DNA of 64,000 nt from NCBI GenBank assembly GCA_050951465.1, contig JBMNJC010000005.1, positions 76,094-140,093 on the forward strand, in the 5' to 3' direction. A program made the position numbers and the translations under genes. This stretch comes from JAAZHD01 sp012510895. Lineage in GTDB: Bacteria; Bacillota; Clostridia; Caldicoprobacterales; DTU083. Of this stretch, positions 44,515 to 53,962 are shown piece by piece. The number at the start of each line of letters is the position of its first letter. The stretch's first letter is position 1. The notes under the pieces were generated by a model, which saw only the letters and a program-made list of their open reading frames with translations, was not told the origin of the DNA and made no database searches.

Positions 44515-45951
44515 ATGAAACGATACGAAGATCAGCAGTGGAAGCAAAGCATGAAGCTTAGATTGGATTTTAATAATATGATGTCCGACGTGATAGGGGA
44601 AGAACAGGGCATTTCGAAAAGCGCCATTGATGCCATGGCAGACCAGCTTAATGCAGCTGCCAAAGCCATGGAAAGAAAAAGGGCAGAAGGCAGGATGGCA
44701 TGGAGGGATTTACCCTGGAACCAAAAAGAAATAGTTGCAGATATCCTAAAAACCGCTGCCGAAATAAAGGAAAGGTTTGAAACCTTTGTTGTACTTGGTA
44801 TAGGCGGTTCTGCCCTGGGTCCTATTGCAGTGCAGCAGGCATTGAATCATCTGCACTATAATGAGCTTTCCAGGGAGAAAAGGGGCGGCTTTCCGAAACT
44901 GTATGTGGTCGATAATGTGGATCCGGAACGGATGCAGGCCTTGTTTGATGTTATAGATATTAAAAAAACCATGTTCAATGTTATAACCAAGTCCGGAAAT
45001 ACCTCAGAAACCATATCTCAGTTTCTTATTGTTCATGAGATGCTGAGGAAGGAAATAGGGGAAGGTTATCAGGATCGCTTTATAGCGACTACGGACAGGG
45101 AAAACGGCAGTTTAATAAAGATCGCCGGGGAGCTTAAGCTCAAAACCTTTTATATACCGGCCGGGGTCGGAGGCAGATTCTCGGAACTTTCACCGGTCGG
45201 GCTGCTGGCTGCGGCTGTCTGCGGCATTGACATAGAAGAAATGCTGTCCGGGGCAGCCTATATGGATGAGATTTGCAAGGAAGAGGATGTGTACAAAAAT
45301 CCTGCTTACATGGGAGCTGTCCTGCAGTATCTGGCCATGAAGGACGGCAAGAACATATCCGTAATGATGCCATATACCGACTCATTAAAATATATGGCTG
45401 ACTGGTATGCCCAGCTCTGGGCGGAAAGCCTGGGCAAAAGGTATAACCTTAAGGGAGAAGAGGTTTTCGCAGGGCAGACCCCTGTGAAAGCACTGGGCGT
45501 TACCGACCAGCATTCCCAGATACAGCTTTATACGGAAGGGCCGTTTGACAAGGTGGTAACCTTCCTGGGGGTAGACTGCTACCGCACTTCTGTTGCTATT
45601 CCCAAAGGCTTTGAAGATATGCCGGCAGTATCTTTTTTAGGCGGACACACTTTAAACGAATTGATTCATGCAGAACAGACTGCTACAGAATATGCATTAT
45701 TAAAGGCAAAGCGCCTGAATCGGACTATTACCTTGCCTGAGGTCAACGCATTCACAATTGGTCAGTTATTGTACTACCTCGAGGTGGAAACGGCATTTGC
45801 AGGAGAACTTCTGGGAATTAATGCCTTTGATCAGCCCGGCGTAGAGGAAGGAAAGAATGCAACCTACGCATTGCTTGGCCGCCCGGGTTATGAAGGCAAG
45901 AAGGCAGAATTGGATTCCAGACCCAAGAAGAAAAAGGAATATATAATTTAA
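44515..45951 (+). CDS. pgi: Glucose-6-phosphate isomerase
   Basis: 478 residues. Signature regions FVVLGIGGSALGPIAVQQAL, MFNVITKSGNTSETISQFL, IPAGVGGRFSELSPVGLLAAA and, near the C-terminus, GQLLYYLEVETAFAGELLGINAFDQPGVE. The enzyme interconverts glucose-6-phosphate and fructose-6-phosphate in glycolysis. GAGGAAG precedes the ATG. Monocistronic, with a strong hairpin after it. Confidence 0.96.
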   Translation: MKRYEDQQWKQSMKLRLDFNNMMSDVIGEEQGISKSAIDAMADQLNAAAKAMERKRAEGRMAWRDLPWNQKEIVADILKTAAEIKERFETFVVLGIGGSALGPIAVQQALNHLHYNELSREKRGGFPKLYVVDNVDPERMQALFDVIDIKKTMFNVITKSGNTSETISQFLIVHEMLRKEIGEGYQDRFIATTDRENGSLIKIAGELKLKTFYIPAGVGGRFSELSPVGLLAAAVCGIDIEEMLSGAAYMDEICKEEDVYKNPAYMGAVLQYLAMKDGKNISVMMPYTDSLKYMADWYAQLWAESLGKRYNLKGEEVFAGQTPVKALGVTDQHSQIQLYTEGPFDKVVTFLGVDCYRTSVAIPKGFEDMPAVSFLGGHTLNELIHAEQTATEYALLKAKRLNRTITLPEVNAFTIGQLLYYLEVETAFAGELLGINAFDQPGVEEGKNATYALLGRPGYEGKKAELDSRPKKKKEYII

Positions 45952-45999
45952 CCCATATTTATTTGACATATTAGCACGAAGTTGAGTAAAGTAAAGAAG

Positions 46000-46044
46000 G
46001 TGCTTGTATACTGCTTAATATAAGCATTGGTACAAGCACTCTTT
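46000..46044 (+). terminator. Terminator after pgi with nested hairpin
   Basis: GTGCTTGTA (46000-46008) pairs with TACAAGCAC (46031-46039); inside it TGCTTA (46012-46017) pairs with TAAGCA (46021-46026). A TCTTTTGTG tail follows. The U tract is interrupted. Confidence 0.7.
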
Positions 46045-46094
46045 TGTGTAATTTACAGAAGCAATTATTGTTAAGGAGAAGGAAGATATAAAAT

Positions 46095-47066
46095 ATGAAG
46101 AGAAAAGAAATAAAGGCTGCTGTATTACTTACCCTGGCAGCAATTATCTGGGGGTTTGCTTTTGTTGCACAGAGGGTTGGGGTTCAGTATATAGGAAGTT
46201 ATACCTTTACGGGAGTGCGTTTTGCCCTCGGGGCATTTTCTTTAATGCCCCTTATTGCATTGCAGAACAGGAAAGAAGCCAGGAATCAATCAAGAGAAAA
46301 AAACACGGATGAAAAGAAGTCTGAAACCAGGCTTTTATATAAGGTTGGCATGCTGGCAGGAACCATTCTTTTCATAGCAGCAGGTTTGCAGCAGCTGGGT
46401 ATTAAGGACACCACAGCAGGAAAGGCTGCATTTATAACTGGCTTTTATATTATTATGGTACCTGTTTTTGGTATTTTTCTTAAGCATAAGATCGGGAAAA
46501 AAACATGGGCGGCTGCCATCATTGCAATTATAGGTTTATATCTGATAAGTGTGGAGGAGAGTTTCACCGTCTCGCTGGGGGATCTGCTTGTTTTTATCTG
46601 TTCCTTTTTCTTTTCCGCTCATATTCTATTAATTAACCAATATGCTGACAAAATAAATACCCTGAAGCTGTCCGTTGTGCAATACCTGACATGCTCGGCT
46701 TTAAGCATGATAACGGCACTTATTTTTGAAGAAATTCATATATCTCATATCATCAATGCAGGTATTCCCATATTATACGGGGGCATACTTTCTGTCGGTG
46801 TTGCCTATACGCTGCAGATTGCAGGGCAAAAATATGCCAAGGCCTCCCACGCAGCCATTATAATGAGCACTGAGTCGGTTTTTGCCTTAATAGGCGGCAT
46901 AATCATGCTAAATGAATCTATGGATATAAGAGGATACCTGGGCTGTCTGCTAATGCTTCTGGCCGTTATATTGTCCCAGTATCAGAAAGACAGCAAGGAT
47001 GAGACAGAAGCAGAGGAAAACCTGGAATTAATAAGTGATCTGAATAAAGTAAGCCACAAGACTTAA
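46095..47066 (+). CDS. EamA/DMT family transporter
   Basis: 323 residues with about ten membrane helices in two EamA repeats. The first begins AAIIWGFAFVAQRVGVQYIGSYTFTGVRF and the second QYLTCSALSMITALIFEE...ILSVGVAYTLQIAGQKYAKASHAAIIMSTESVFALIGG. A polar basic insert (RNQSREKNTDEKKSETR, about residues 62-80) separates helices 2 and 3. The substrate is unknown; the family moves amino acids and metabolites. AAGGAGAAGGAAG precedes the ATG. Confidence 0.93.
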   Translation: MKRKEIKAAVLLTLAAIIWGFAFVAQRVGVQYIGSYTFTGVRFALGAFSLMPLIALQNRKEARNQSREKNTDEKKSETRLLYKVGMLAGTILFIAAGLQQLGIKDTTAGKAAFITGFYIIMVPVFGIFLKHKIGKKTWAAAIIAIIGLYLISVEESFTVSLGDLLVFICSFFFSAHILLINQYADKINTLKLSVVQYLTCSALSMITALIFEEIHISHIINAGIPILYGGILSVGVAYTLQIAGQKYAKASHAAIIMSTESVFALIGGIIMLNESMDIRGYLGCLLMLLAVILSQYQKDSKDETEAEENLELISDLNKVSHKT

Positions 47067-47088
47067 TCGCATCTTGTGGCATTTTTTT
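47053..47088 (+). terminator. Rho-independent terminator after the EamA gene
   Basis: GCCACAAGA (47053-47061) pairs with TCTTGTGGC (47072-47080), followed by A and seven T. It overlaps the stop codons of both convergent genes. Confidence 0.9.
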
Positions 47089-47569
47089 ATTTAACCTTGA
47101 TAATTCTTCCTTTTGTTATTTCCAGAAGTATTTCAGGAGTAAGTTTAAAAACAGAATTCGGGGTTCCGGCGGCTGCCCATATTTCATCATACTGCATAAG
47201 GTCCTCATCGATATATGTTGTTATCGGCGCTGCATGCCCTACAGGCGGAACACCGCCAATTGCAAAACCTGTATGTTTCAAAACAAAATCTGCATCTGCT
47301 TTTTCCAATTTCTCGCCTGTATATTCTTTTACTGCTTTTTCATTTACTCTGTTAGAACCGCTTGTTATTATCAATATAGGCTTTTGAGACGTTTTCCCCT
47401 TGAATATTAAAGATTTAGCTATTTGACCGACTGTACAGCCTATGACATCTGCAGCTTCCTGTGCAGTACGGGTGGAATCAGAGAATTCCTTTATACTGAT
47501 TTCATCATATCCTAATTTAATAAGAACTGCTTGTACCCTTTCTGTGCTTTTCTTCAAATCCGTTGACAA
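47087..47569 (-). CDS. ybaK: YbaK/EbsC family aminoacyl-tRNA deacylase
   Basis: 160 residues from TTG 47569, for which AGGAGG has a spacing of 8; GTG 47575 is too close to it. The YbaK fold is shown by TAQEAADVIGCTVGQIAKSLIFK, TSGSNRVNEKAV and GFAIGGVPPVGH. The family removes wrongly attached amino acids from tRNA(Pro) and related tRNAs in trans. Single gene. Its 5' flank is the boundary region of the accessory island. Confidence 0.92.
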   Translation of the reverse strand: MSTDLKKSTERVQAVLIKLGYDEISIKEFSDSTRTAQEAADVIGCTVGQIAKSLIFKGKTSQKPILIITSGSNRVNEKAVKEYTGEKLEKADADFVLKHTGFAIGGVPPVGHAAPITTYIDEDLMQYDEIWAAAGTPNSVFKLTPEILLEITKGRIIKVK

Positions 47570-47783
47570 GAACACTACCTCCTGTTAAAAAATATTCTTT
47601 AGTTTTGAAAAACTATGTAATATATCAGGTTGCTGTTATACAATATATTATACATATATCCGATATATATAAAAGGATAAAAGGCTTTTTCTGCATAGAA
47701 TACTCAATCCGGTCAAGAAATATTATTATTAAAAACACTGATGTGACGGGCAAAAGCCCTAAAAAAGGTTAGTGCTATTGTTG

Positions 47784-49570
47784 TATTTGCACCTTGAAAA
47801 TTTCATAATCGGCTAACCTAAGCGCATTGTTCTGTATCCTTTCAGACTGGAATCCATCCTCCGTAGCCTTTCTTCATCCGAGGATTGGATTTGGGGCATA
47901 GTTACCCGTTCCATTTCGGAATCGGAATAGTTTTTGGAAATTTAAAGCTCCAATTTTGCTGCCGAAAAATAATTTGCATCGCTGCAAACCTCGTACAGGC
48001 ATTCGGTCGACATCGTATTGATTTTTAAGTATTGAGTGTACGGTTTCTACACCATTTCTCAGCCTAACAATCAATTTAAACCTGTCGGTATCTTTAGTTT
48101 TTAAGTATTTGGCTCTTGCTACACTTTTTCTGGATACTGTCTTCTTGGCAACTCGTTTGTAAATCTTCGGATTACACTGATCATGGAAAGGACAATTTGC
48201 ACAGAGGTATCGATTAAAAGAGAGCACGCATTGTTCGGTTCTGGAGTTGTAGCTACAGCTTTTGGGTGTATGCCCTGCCGGGCATTCAAGCACTTTGGTG
48301 AAGTCTTCATTGAACTTGAAATTGGCCATAATTGAATCGGTGTCTCTGCCGACAAGATCTGTAGGAATAAGCTCGATATTCTTTCCAGCTGCAAGTTCTA
48401 TGTTCTCGGTGCTAGCATAAGCTCCGTCAATCGTCATCAGGATTTCTTCAGAGGAATTGATGTTTTCAAGATGCTCTTTAAGCATTGCAGAATCGCTCAC
48501 ATTGTTTTTCTCGAACTGATAACTCGTAACGACACTGCCATTGGAACCGACGCTTTCTTCGATGTTGGCAACGTATCCACGGTGCACATTACTACCCTTT
48601 TTGCGGTAAGTAGCATCCGGATCGGACGGATTCTGCATCATATTGGAATCCATTCCACCATCTTCTTTGTTTCGGAGCCTGCGCAATCCCCCGTCTACTA
48701 TGGTCTGCTCCGACATGCATCTTGAAAATAGAAGATATTCCGTAGCATCCTCGCACTGACCGTCGCAGAGTTTTATGAGTTCATCGGCATCGGCAAGAAG
48801 TACTGACATACGCTCATCAACGTCTTCATTTCTACTGTGATATATTACTTTATTGTAGTCTTCAGGATCGAGATAGTGCTCCAGCCTTTCACGGTCAAAT
48901 TCGATACCGGCTTTATCCAGATGCTTAACAAGCTTTGCTATGCAGGTATAGATTAGCTCTATTCGGCTTAATCTACGAATGTTGGCTTCAATCATTGTCG
49001 AGTCCATCCTGCGGATACGTCCATCGATGTTCATAAGCTTTGCGATGTGTGCCGACAGCCCCTCGATGCATTCACGATACAAATCGACACCGTGTGTCCT
49101 CTCGTATTCATAGCAACGCATCCGAAATCTGGACAGGCTCTTGTCGCTGAGAGGTTGTTCTTCAAAGCTTGTCGTATGCAGTGCATACTGGTAGCGAGGA
49201 TCGAGCATGAGATTGTCAACAATCTCATCATCGGATGCGCCAAAGAGTTCTTTGATGATCAGAGCACCGATGATAACATTTACAGGCGTGTTCGGCCTTG
49301 AAGCTTTATCCGAGTAAAGAACATTGAACGGCTCTTCGTTTATATTTGGGAAGATATCCTCTGCAAAGACCTTTGCCCATGACCTTTCAAGGGCTTTCTT
49401 CTCACGACCCGTAAGCCCAAAGAAAGAGTCATTGAATGCAAGCTGCTGTGTTTTATTCGCTCTAAATGACATCTTGCTATACCTCTCCTTCCAATGGTAA
49501 TATTATACCATGAAAGAGGCTCAAGCACTTGAAATTTAGCCATTTCTATGAAATTTTCAAGGTGCAAATA
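47784..49570. mobile_element. Complete IS1182-family insertion sequence (1787 bp)
   Basis: Perfect 24-bp terminal inverted repeats lie at 47784-47807 and 49547-49570 (core GCACCTTGAAAATTTCAT), enclosing one transposase gene on the - strand. No target-site duplication is evident. At the right end the insertion sits inside a tnsC frame; nothing to the left resembles the missing tnsC 5' end, so the insertion was accompanied or followed by a deletion. Confidence 0.93.
47874..49472 (-). CDS. IS1182 family transposase
   Basis: 532 residues, intact. Typical N-terminus (FFGLTGREKKALERSWAKVFAEDIFPNI, ASRPNTPVNVIIGALIIKELFG, SLSRFRMRCYEYE), a central RNase-H-like part with LMTIDGAYASTEN and a C-terminal cysteine group CANCPFHDQCNP followed by RLRNGVETVHSILKNQYDVDRMP. 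GGAGAGGT precedes the ATG. Being intact with perfect ends, the element may still be mobile. Confidence 0.95.
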   Translation of the reverse strand: MSFRANKTQQLAFNDSFFGLTGREKKALERSWAKVFAEDIFPNINEEPFNVLYSDKASRPNTPVNVIIGALIIKELFGASDDEIVDNLMLDPRYQYALHTTSFEEQPLSDKSLSRFRMRCYEYERTHGVDLYRECIEGLSAHIAKLMNIDGRIRRMDSTMIEANIRRLSRIELIYTCIAKLVKHLDKAGIEFDRERLEHYLDPEDYNKVIYHSRNEDVDERMSVLLADADELIKLCDGQCEDATEYLLFSRCMSEQTIVDGGLRRLRNKEDGGMDSNMMQNPSDPDATYRKKGSNVHRGYVANIEESVGSNGSVVTSYQFEKNNVSDSAMLKEHLENINSSEEILMTIDGAYASTENIELAAGKNIELIPTDLVGRDTDSIMANFKFNEDFTKVLECPAGHTPKSCSYNSRTEQCVLSFNRYLCANCPFHDQCNPKIYKRVAKKTVSRKSVARAKYLKTKDTDRFKLIVRLRNGVETVHSILKNQYDVDRMPVRGLQRCKLFFGSKIGALNFQKLFRFRNGTGNYAPNPILG

Positions 49571-50916
49571 TACAGTTTGCTAGAGGGCTTTTGACCTCAA
49601 TATCAAATGATGGATATAAGGCTATACAGAATTGTGATATCAATACTAACCAGCAGTTTAGAAGCACAGCCTGCGGTTTTACTACTATTGGTGTATCAGG
49701 GATGGGAAAATCGGTATCGGTTAATAGAGTTTTGTCTATGTATCCGCAGGTGATAGTACATAGTGGGTATAAGGGGCAGGGATTTAGTTTTTATCAAATA
49801 GTATGGCTGAAACTGGATTGTCCTTTTGATGGCAGTGTTAAAGGGCTTTGTATAGACTTTTTTAACAAGATAGACCAGTTAATGGGTACAAACTATTACA
49901 GTAAGGTTGGAAGTTATAACAGGTCTGTAGATTATATGCTTACCCTTATAGCACAGGTGGTGAGGAGTACGGGGTTAGGGCTTTTAGTTATAGATGAAAT
50001 CCAACACCTTTGTGAGGCAAGAGGTTTTGGTGATGAGAAAATGTTAAACTTCTTTGTAACTTTAGTTAATACAGCAGGTGTTCCCGTTGTGCTTATTGGT
50101 AATCCCAAAGCCATGTCTATATTACAAAGTGAGTTTCGTCAGGCAAGGAGAGGTTCGGGTCAGGGAGATATGATTTGGGACAGGCTAGGGAAAAATGAAG
50201 ACTTTGAATTATTACTTGACGCTCTATGGCAATATCAATGGACTAGAAGAGAAAGCCCTCTTACTCCGAATATGAAGAGTGTACTATATGAAGAGAGCCA
50301 GGGAGTGATAGATATTGTGGTAAAACTTTTGGTTATGTCCCAAACGGTGGCTATTACTACTGGGAGTGAGGAAGTTACAGAATCTTTGATAAGCCAAGTG
50401 GCAAAGGAACACTTTAAATTAGTAAGGCCTATGCTATTAGCCCTTAAATCAGGCAATATAAAAGAGATTGCAAAGTATTCTGATATAAGCACACTGGAAA
50501 TAGATTATAGCAAGGTATTAGACCAAGGAAAACAGTCGGCAAAGATGCAGGCAAAGATTAAAGCATTGAAGGAGAAAAAGGAAGAAAGGGATAGGGCGGA
50601 AAGGGGAACAAAGGCAGAAAAGGCTATAATGAAACTCTTGGAACTTGGAATAAAGCCGAAAGAAGCACAAAAGGCAGTTGAAGCCGTCCTTGAAACGGAA
50701 GGACAGGAAATAGATGACGGACAATTAATCATAAAGGCAGTCCAGTCACTTTCTTCGATGCCGAGTAAAAAGAAAACTAAAGAGATTCCAAAATCTAAGG
50801 ATGATGTCAGATATATTGTTCAAGAAGGCAAAAAAGAGGGAAAAACGTCATATGAAGCATTGAAAGGCAAAGGTTATATTCAAAAGGAAGAAGATTGGAT
50901 TTTCAGAGTGGGGTGA
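49571..50916 (+). pseudogene. tnsC: TnsC-like AAA+ ATPase, 5' end removed by IS1182
   Basis: The frame is open leftward into the IS end (reading ...FARGLLTSISNDGYKAIQN), so codons upstream of 49571 were lost; a TTG at 49591 could start a shortened product of 441 residues. Walker A GVSGMGKS, Walker B GLLVIDEIQHL and sensor VVLIGNPKAM are present, so the ATPase core is whole. The C-terminal about 120 residues are Lys/Glu-rich, then VRYIVQEGKKEGKTSYEAL. In Tn7-like systems TnsC links the target selector TnsD/TniQ to the TnsAB transposase. Missing parts are the N-terminal about 50-100 residues, by comparison with relatives. Confidence 0.85.
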
Positions 50917-50925
50917 AGAGTTATC

Positions 50926-52842
50926 ATGCATTTTTTCCCGAACCCATACCACGATGAGATTTTATATAGCGTGTTAGCACGGTATAGCGTACGATGTGGC
51001 ATTATAAGTCATCAAACTATAATAGAAGGCATATTTGGCAAAGCCAGTGCGAGGGCAGTCATGGAACTGCCTTTTAACATAAATGGGCTTATATCAAACC
51101 TACCAGTGAACAGTCCCTATACAGCAGATATTTTCATTTATAACCATACACTATATCAGTTCTTTACTGCATTTCTTCCGCCTGAACGTGCAGAAGAGAT
51201 AAAGTGCTTGATGCTTGAAGAAAGTGGGGGCAGCAAGGCTTATGGGAAAGCAGGTATTTTAGGCAGCCGTCTTCCGTTAAATGAATATATGAAATTTTGC
51301 CCTAAATGTTTTGAGGAAGATACTGCACAATATGGTGAAGGTTACTGGCACAGGATACATCAAGTCCCATTTATAATGGTTTGCCCTTTGCATGAAACTT
51401 TGCTTTATGATAGTACCGTTTTAGTAAGAGGACATAACCCGCAAGCCTATATACCTGCTAATAGTGACAATTGTATTATTAGAGACCTGCCAAACTATAA
51501 GGCTGAGACAATAGAACAGTTTATTCACATCGCTAAAGATGTACAAAACTTATTAGAGAATAGTTTTCCTAATAAACCTCTTACCTGGTTTGCAAAGCAG
51601 TATGTTGAAAGATTTAAGGAGTTGGGATATGCAAATATAAATGGCAAGGTATATTGGAACAACTTGGTGCGGGAGTTTAAAGATTATTATGGCGAAGAAT
51701 TTCTTAATGCTATGCAGTCTAATATAGAGGATAAGGGACAAGGGCAATGGATAAGGGAGATTACACACTCAGATGCAAAGGCTATGCATCCTATTAGACA
51801 TTTACTGCTTGCCAGGTTTTTAGGGTTATCGTTGGATACACTTTTTAATAAAGAGATTTGCTATAAACCCTTTGGAGATGAACCTTGGCTTTGCTTAAAT
51901 CCTGCTGCAGACCATTTTCTTGAGCCTGTAATTAAAGATGTAGAGATAAAGTACAGGCGTAGGAATAAAAACACTAATGGGTTTTTCAGATGTTCCTGCG
52001 GATATGAATACATGGAAACAGTTACAAGGGAAGAAGGTGAAAGGGTTAAGGAACAGCGCAGGTTTGTAAGGGTTGTGAAATATGGTCATGTGTGGGAAGA
52101 GAAGGTACTGGAATTGATAGATGAGGGAGTTAGTGATGAGGAGATTGCAGTAAGGCTTAATGCAGATGTGAGGAAGATTAGGGGGTTTAGAGATAATAGG
52201 AATAAGGATAACGGGAATAAGGAGGATAGGGATAGCAAGGGCGAAGGGGTTAAGGGTACTAGGATTATTGAGACTTTGGACAATAGCATTGATTTTATAG
52301 TAAAAAGGCAGAAGTACAGGGATGAGTGGCTTCGGGTAGTCGGAGAAAACCCAGATAAGGGCAGAGTAGAGTTGCGGAGACTGGGTAAATATGCCTGTAC
52401 CTGGCTATGCAGGAATGACAGGGAGTGGTGGGAGAAAAATACCCCTGCAAAGAAATACGTTCAGGCTTACAGTAATGTTGATTGGGAAACGAGGGACAAA
52501 GAAATTTTACAGTGTGTTAAGAAAACTGTTCAGGAAATTTTAGAAAGTGATGAAAAGCCTCAGCGAATTAGTCTGCGGTTAATTAAAATACGGTCAGGAC
52601 TTAAAAGTTTTGACATTCAACTGGATAAATTACCGCTTACCAAGTCATTCATCAATTCTGTTAAAGAGACTCCTCTGGATTTACATAAAAGACGCATACA
52701 ATGGGCAATTGTTAGACTCAACGAAGAAGGCAAGGCATTGACTGTTTCTAATATTACTGTCTTGACAGGTGTAGGTAATAAGTATAGGAAACAGGTAGTG
52801 GAGGAGATTAAGAGAGCGTTAGGGGAGTTAGGTGAAAGGTAG
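50926..52842 (+). CDS. tnsD: TnsD/TniQ family target-site selection protein
   Basis: 638 residues. N-terminal TniQ domain: FPNPYHDEILYSVLARYSVRCG, and zinc-binding CPKCFEEDTAQYGEGYWHRIHQ plus CPLHETLLYD. A second Cys pair (FRCSCGYEY) and HTH-like stretches (LIDEGVSDEEIAVRLNADVRKI; LTVSNITVLTGVGNKYRK) make it a long TnsD type, not a short CRISPR-associated TniQ. A charged low-complexity linker (NRNKDNGNKEDRDSKG) lies at about 425-442. It starts 9 bases after tnsC. TnsD proteins bind a fixed chromosomal site. The last 143 codons recur downstream. Confidence 0.9.
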   Translation: MHFFPNPYHDEILYSVLARYSVRCGIISHQTIIEGIFGKASARAVMELPFNINGLISNLPVNSPYTADIFIYNHTLYQFFTAFLPPERAEEIKCLMLEESGGSKAYGKAGILGSRLPLNEYMKFCPKCFEEDTAQYGEGYWHRIHQVPFIMVCPLHETLLYDSTVLVRGHNPQAYIPANSDNCIIRDLPNYKAETIEQFIHIAKDVQNLLENSFPNKPLTWFAKQYVERFKELGYANINGKVYWNNLVREFKDYYGEEFLNAMQSNIEDKGQGQWIREITHSDAKAMHPIRHLLLARFLGLSLDTLFNKEICYKPFGDEPWLCLNPAADHFLEPVIKDVEIKYRRRNKNTNGFFRCSCGYEYMETVTREEGERVKEQRRFVRVVKYGHVWEEKVLELIDEGVSDEEIAVRLNADVRKIRGFRDNRNKDNGNKEDRDSKGEGVKGTRIIETLDNSIDFIVKRQKYRDEWLRVVGENPDKGRVELRRLGKYACTWLCRNDREWWEKNTPAKKYVQAYSNVDWETRDKEILQCVKKTVQEILESDEKPQRISLRLIKIRSGLKSFDIQLDKLPLTKSFINSVKETPLDLHKRRIQWAIVRLNEEGKALTVSNITVLTGVGNKYRKQVVEEIKRALGELGER

Positions 52843-52896
52843 TAAGGTGTAAGAAAGTAGGTGCTTTTACGGGGTGTATGGTGTAAAATAAAGGTA
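52414..52896 (+). repeat. tnsD 3' repeat, complete copy 1
   Basis: Covers the last 143 codons of tnsD plus 54 bases beyond the stop. It is colinear without gaps with 55907-56389. The final 42 bases (52855-52896) are identical in both copies although non-coding, while the coding part has many silent and some amino-acid changes. Confidence 0.9.
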
Positions 52897-52906
52897 AATA
52901 GTACAG

Positions 52907-53188
52907 GTTAGTAGAAAGTTACGAATAAATATTATTTATTATTATGATGATAATTCAATTTTTCACAATGGGAAGGAATATGGATATTTATATATTGTAG
53001 ATGAACCTATTAAAATTGGTATAGATATTTATGCTCACCCAAAGACAACTATGGATAAAGGCTTGGAGTTTTTAACAAAAAGAAAGATAAAGGTTAAAAT
53101 GATAGCAGATGTTGGATTACCAAATGAAGAGTATCAAAAATTATCAGAAGAAAAACTTAAAAATTGGTTACATAGCCAAATAGAATAA
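52907..53188 (+). pseudogene. Headless ORF remnant, unknown family
   Basis: An open frame without a credible start encodes about 90 residues (GYLYIVDEPIKIGIDIYAHP, KGLEFLTKRKIKVKMIADVG) and stops at 53186-53188. It begins right where the tnsD 3' repeat ends, so its 5' part was probably replaced during the rearrangement. Family not recognised. Confidence 0.5.
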
Positions 53189-53258
53189 TAAGAATATTGG
53201 TTCGCATTCTTATATTATGTATATTAGTAGAATTATGCGAAGAAAGTGGGAGGCCGTA

Positions 53259-53833
53259 ATGATAAGCATAGATGAATATAAGGCGAATCCATGCAAGGTT
53301 TCTTCAGTTCCATATTGGAAAATGATAACTATTAAGAAACCATATAACATAACACTAATTCATGATACCGATTATATTGCTGAACAGAACTATCAAGGTG
53401 TAGATACACTATATTTTAGACTTATACATTACCTTGAAAATGTTGAACCGATTAACTTGGAAAAAACGTTTGCCTATAAAAATGTTGATACGAATAGTGT
53501 TAATGACTTAGAGGAAGTTGTTAGTATCATAAATAAATCTTATACAGATGGATATTTATTATCGATGTTGAAAAACAAAAGCCAGTCGCATTAGGTATTG
53601 CTGAATTAGACAAAAATGTACGTGAAGGGTCATTGGAATGGATTCGGGTTATACCAGAGTATAGAAAGCGTGGACTCGGTCAAGCAATAGTCAATAGATT
53701 ACTTCTAAATATGGTTGGTAAAGCAGATTTTGTTACTGTATCAGGACAAGTTAATAACATTACCAATCCAGAGAAACTTTACAGAAGGTGCGGTTTTCAA
53801 GGAAATGATATTTGGCATGTTATATTGAAATAG
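53259..53833 (+). pseudogene. GNAT family acetyltransferase with one frameshift
   Basis: ATG 53259 has GGGAGG upstream. The first frame (ISIDEYKANPCKVSSVPYWK ... NKSYTDGYLL) breaks near 53562; the other frame continues IDVEKQKPVALGIAELDKN and then EWIRVIPEYRKRGLGQAIVNRLL, the acetyl-CoA binding motif A (RxxGxG/A), to a stop at 53833. Joined length is about 191 residues, normal for GNATs. The substrate is unknown. It is cargo of the Tn7-like element. Confidence 0.75.
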
Positions 53834-53962
53834 AGGCTGCCATATATTTGGATGATTTTTAAAATGCATTTAATTATATAATATGCAAAAGTACTAATGT
53901 TCAGATAATTACATTGCTATATAAATTATATTGAACAAATGCTTTTAAGAGGGAGTTATCAA

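Noticed and set aside
47751..49593. 10-bp inverted match CAAAAGCCCT/AGGGCTTTTG flanking the IS1182 copy
   Set aside because: The two sites are at different distances from the IS ends and inverted, not direct, so they are not a target duplication; probably chance.
49571..52842. CRISPR-associated transposon (TnsC plus TniQ)
   Set aside because: The TniQ is the long TnsD type and there is no Cas12k, Cascade gene or CRISPR array in the window.
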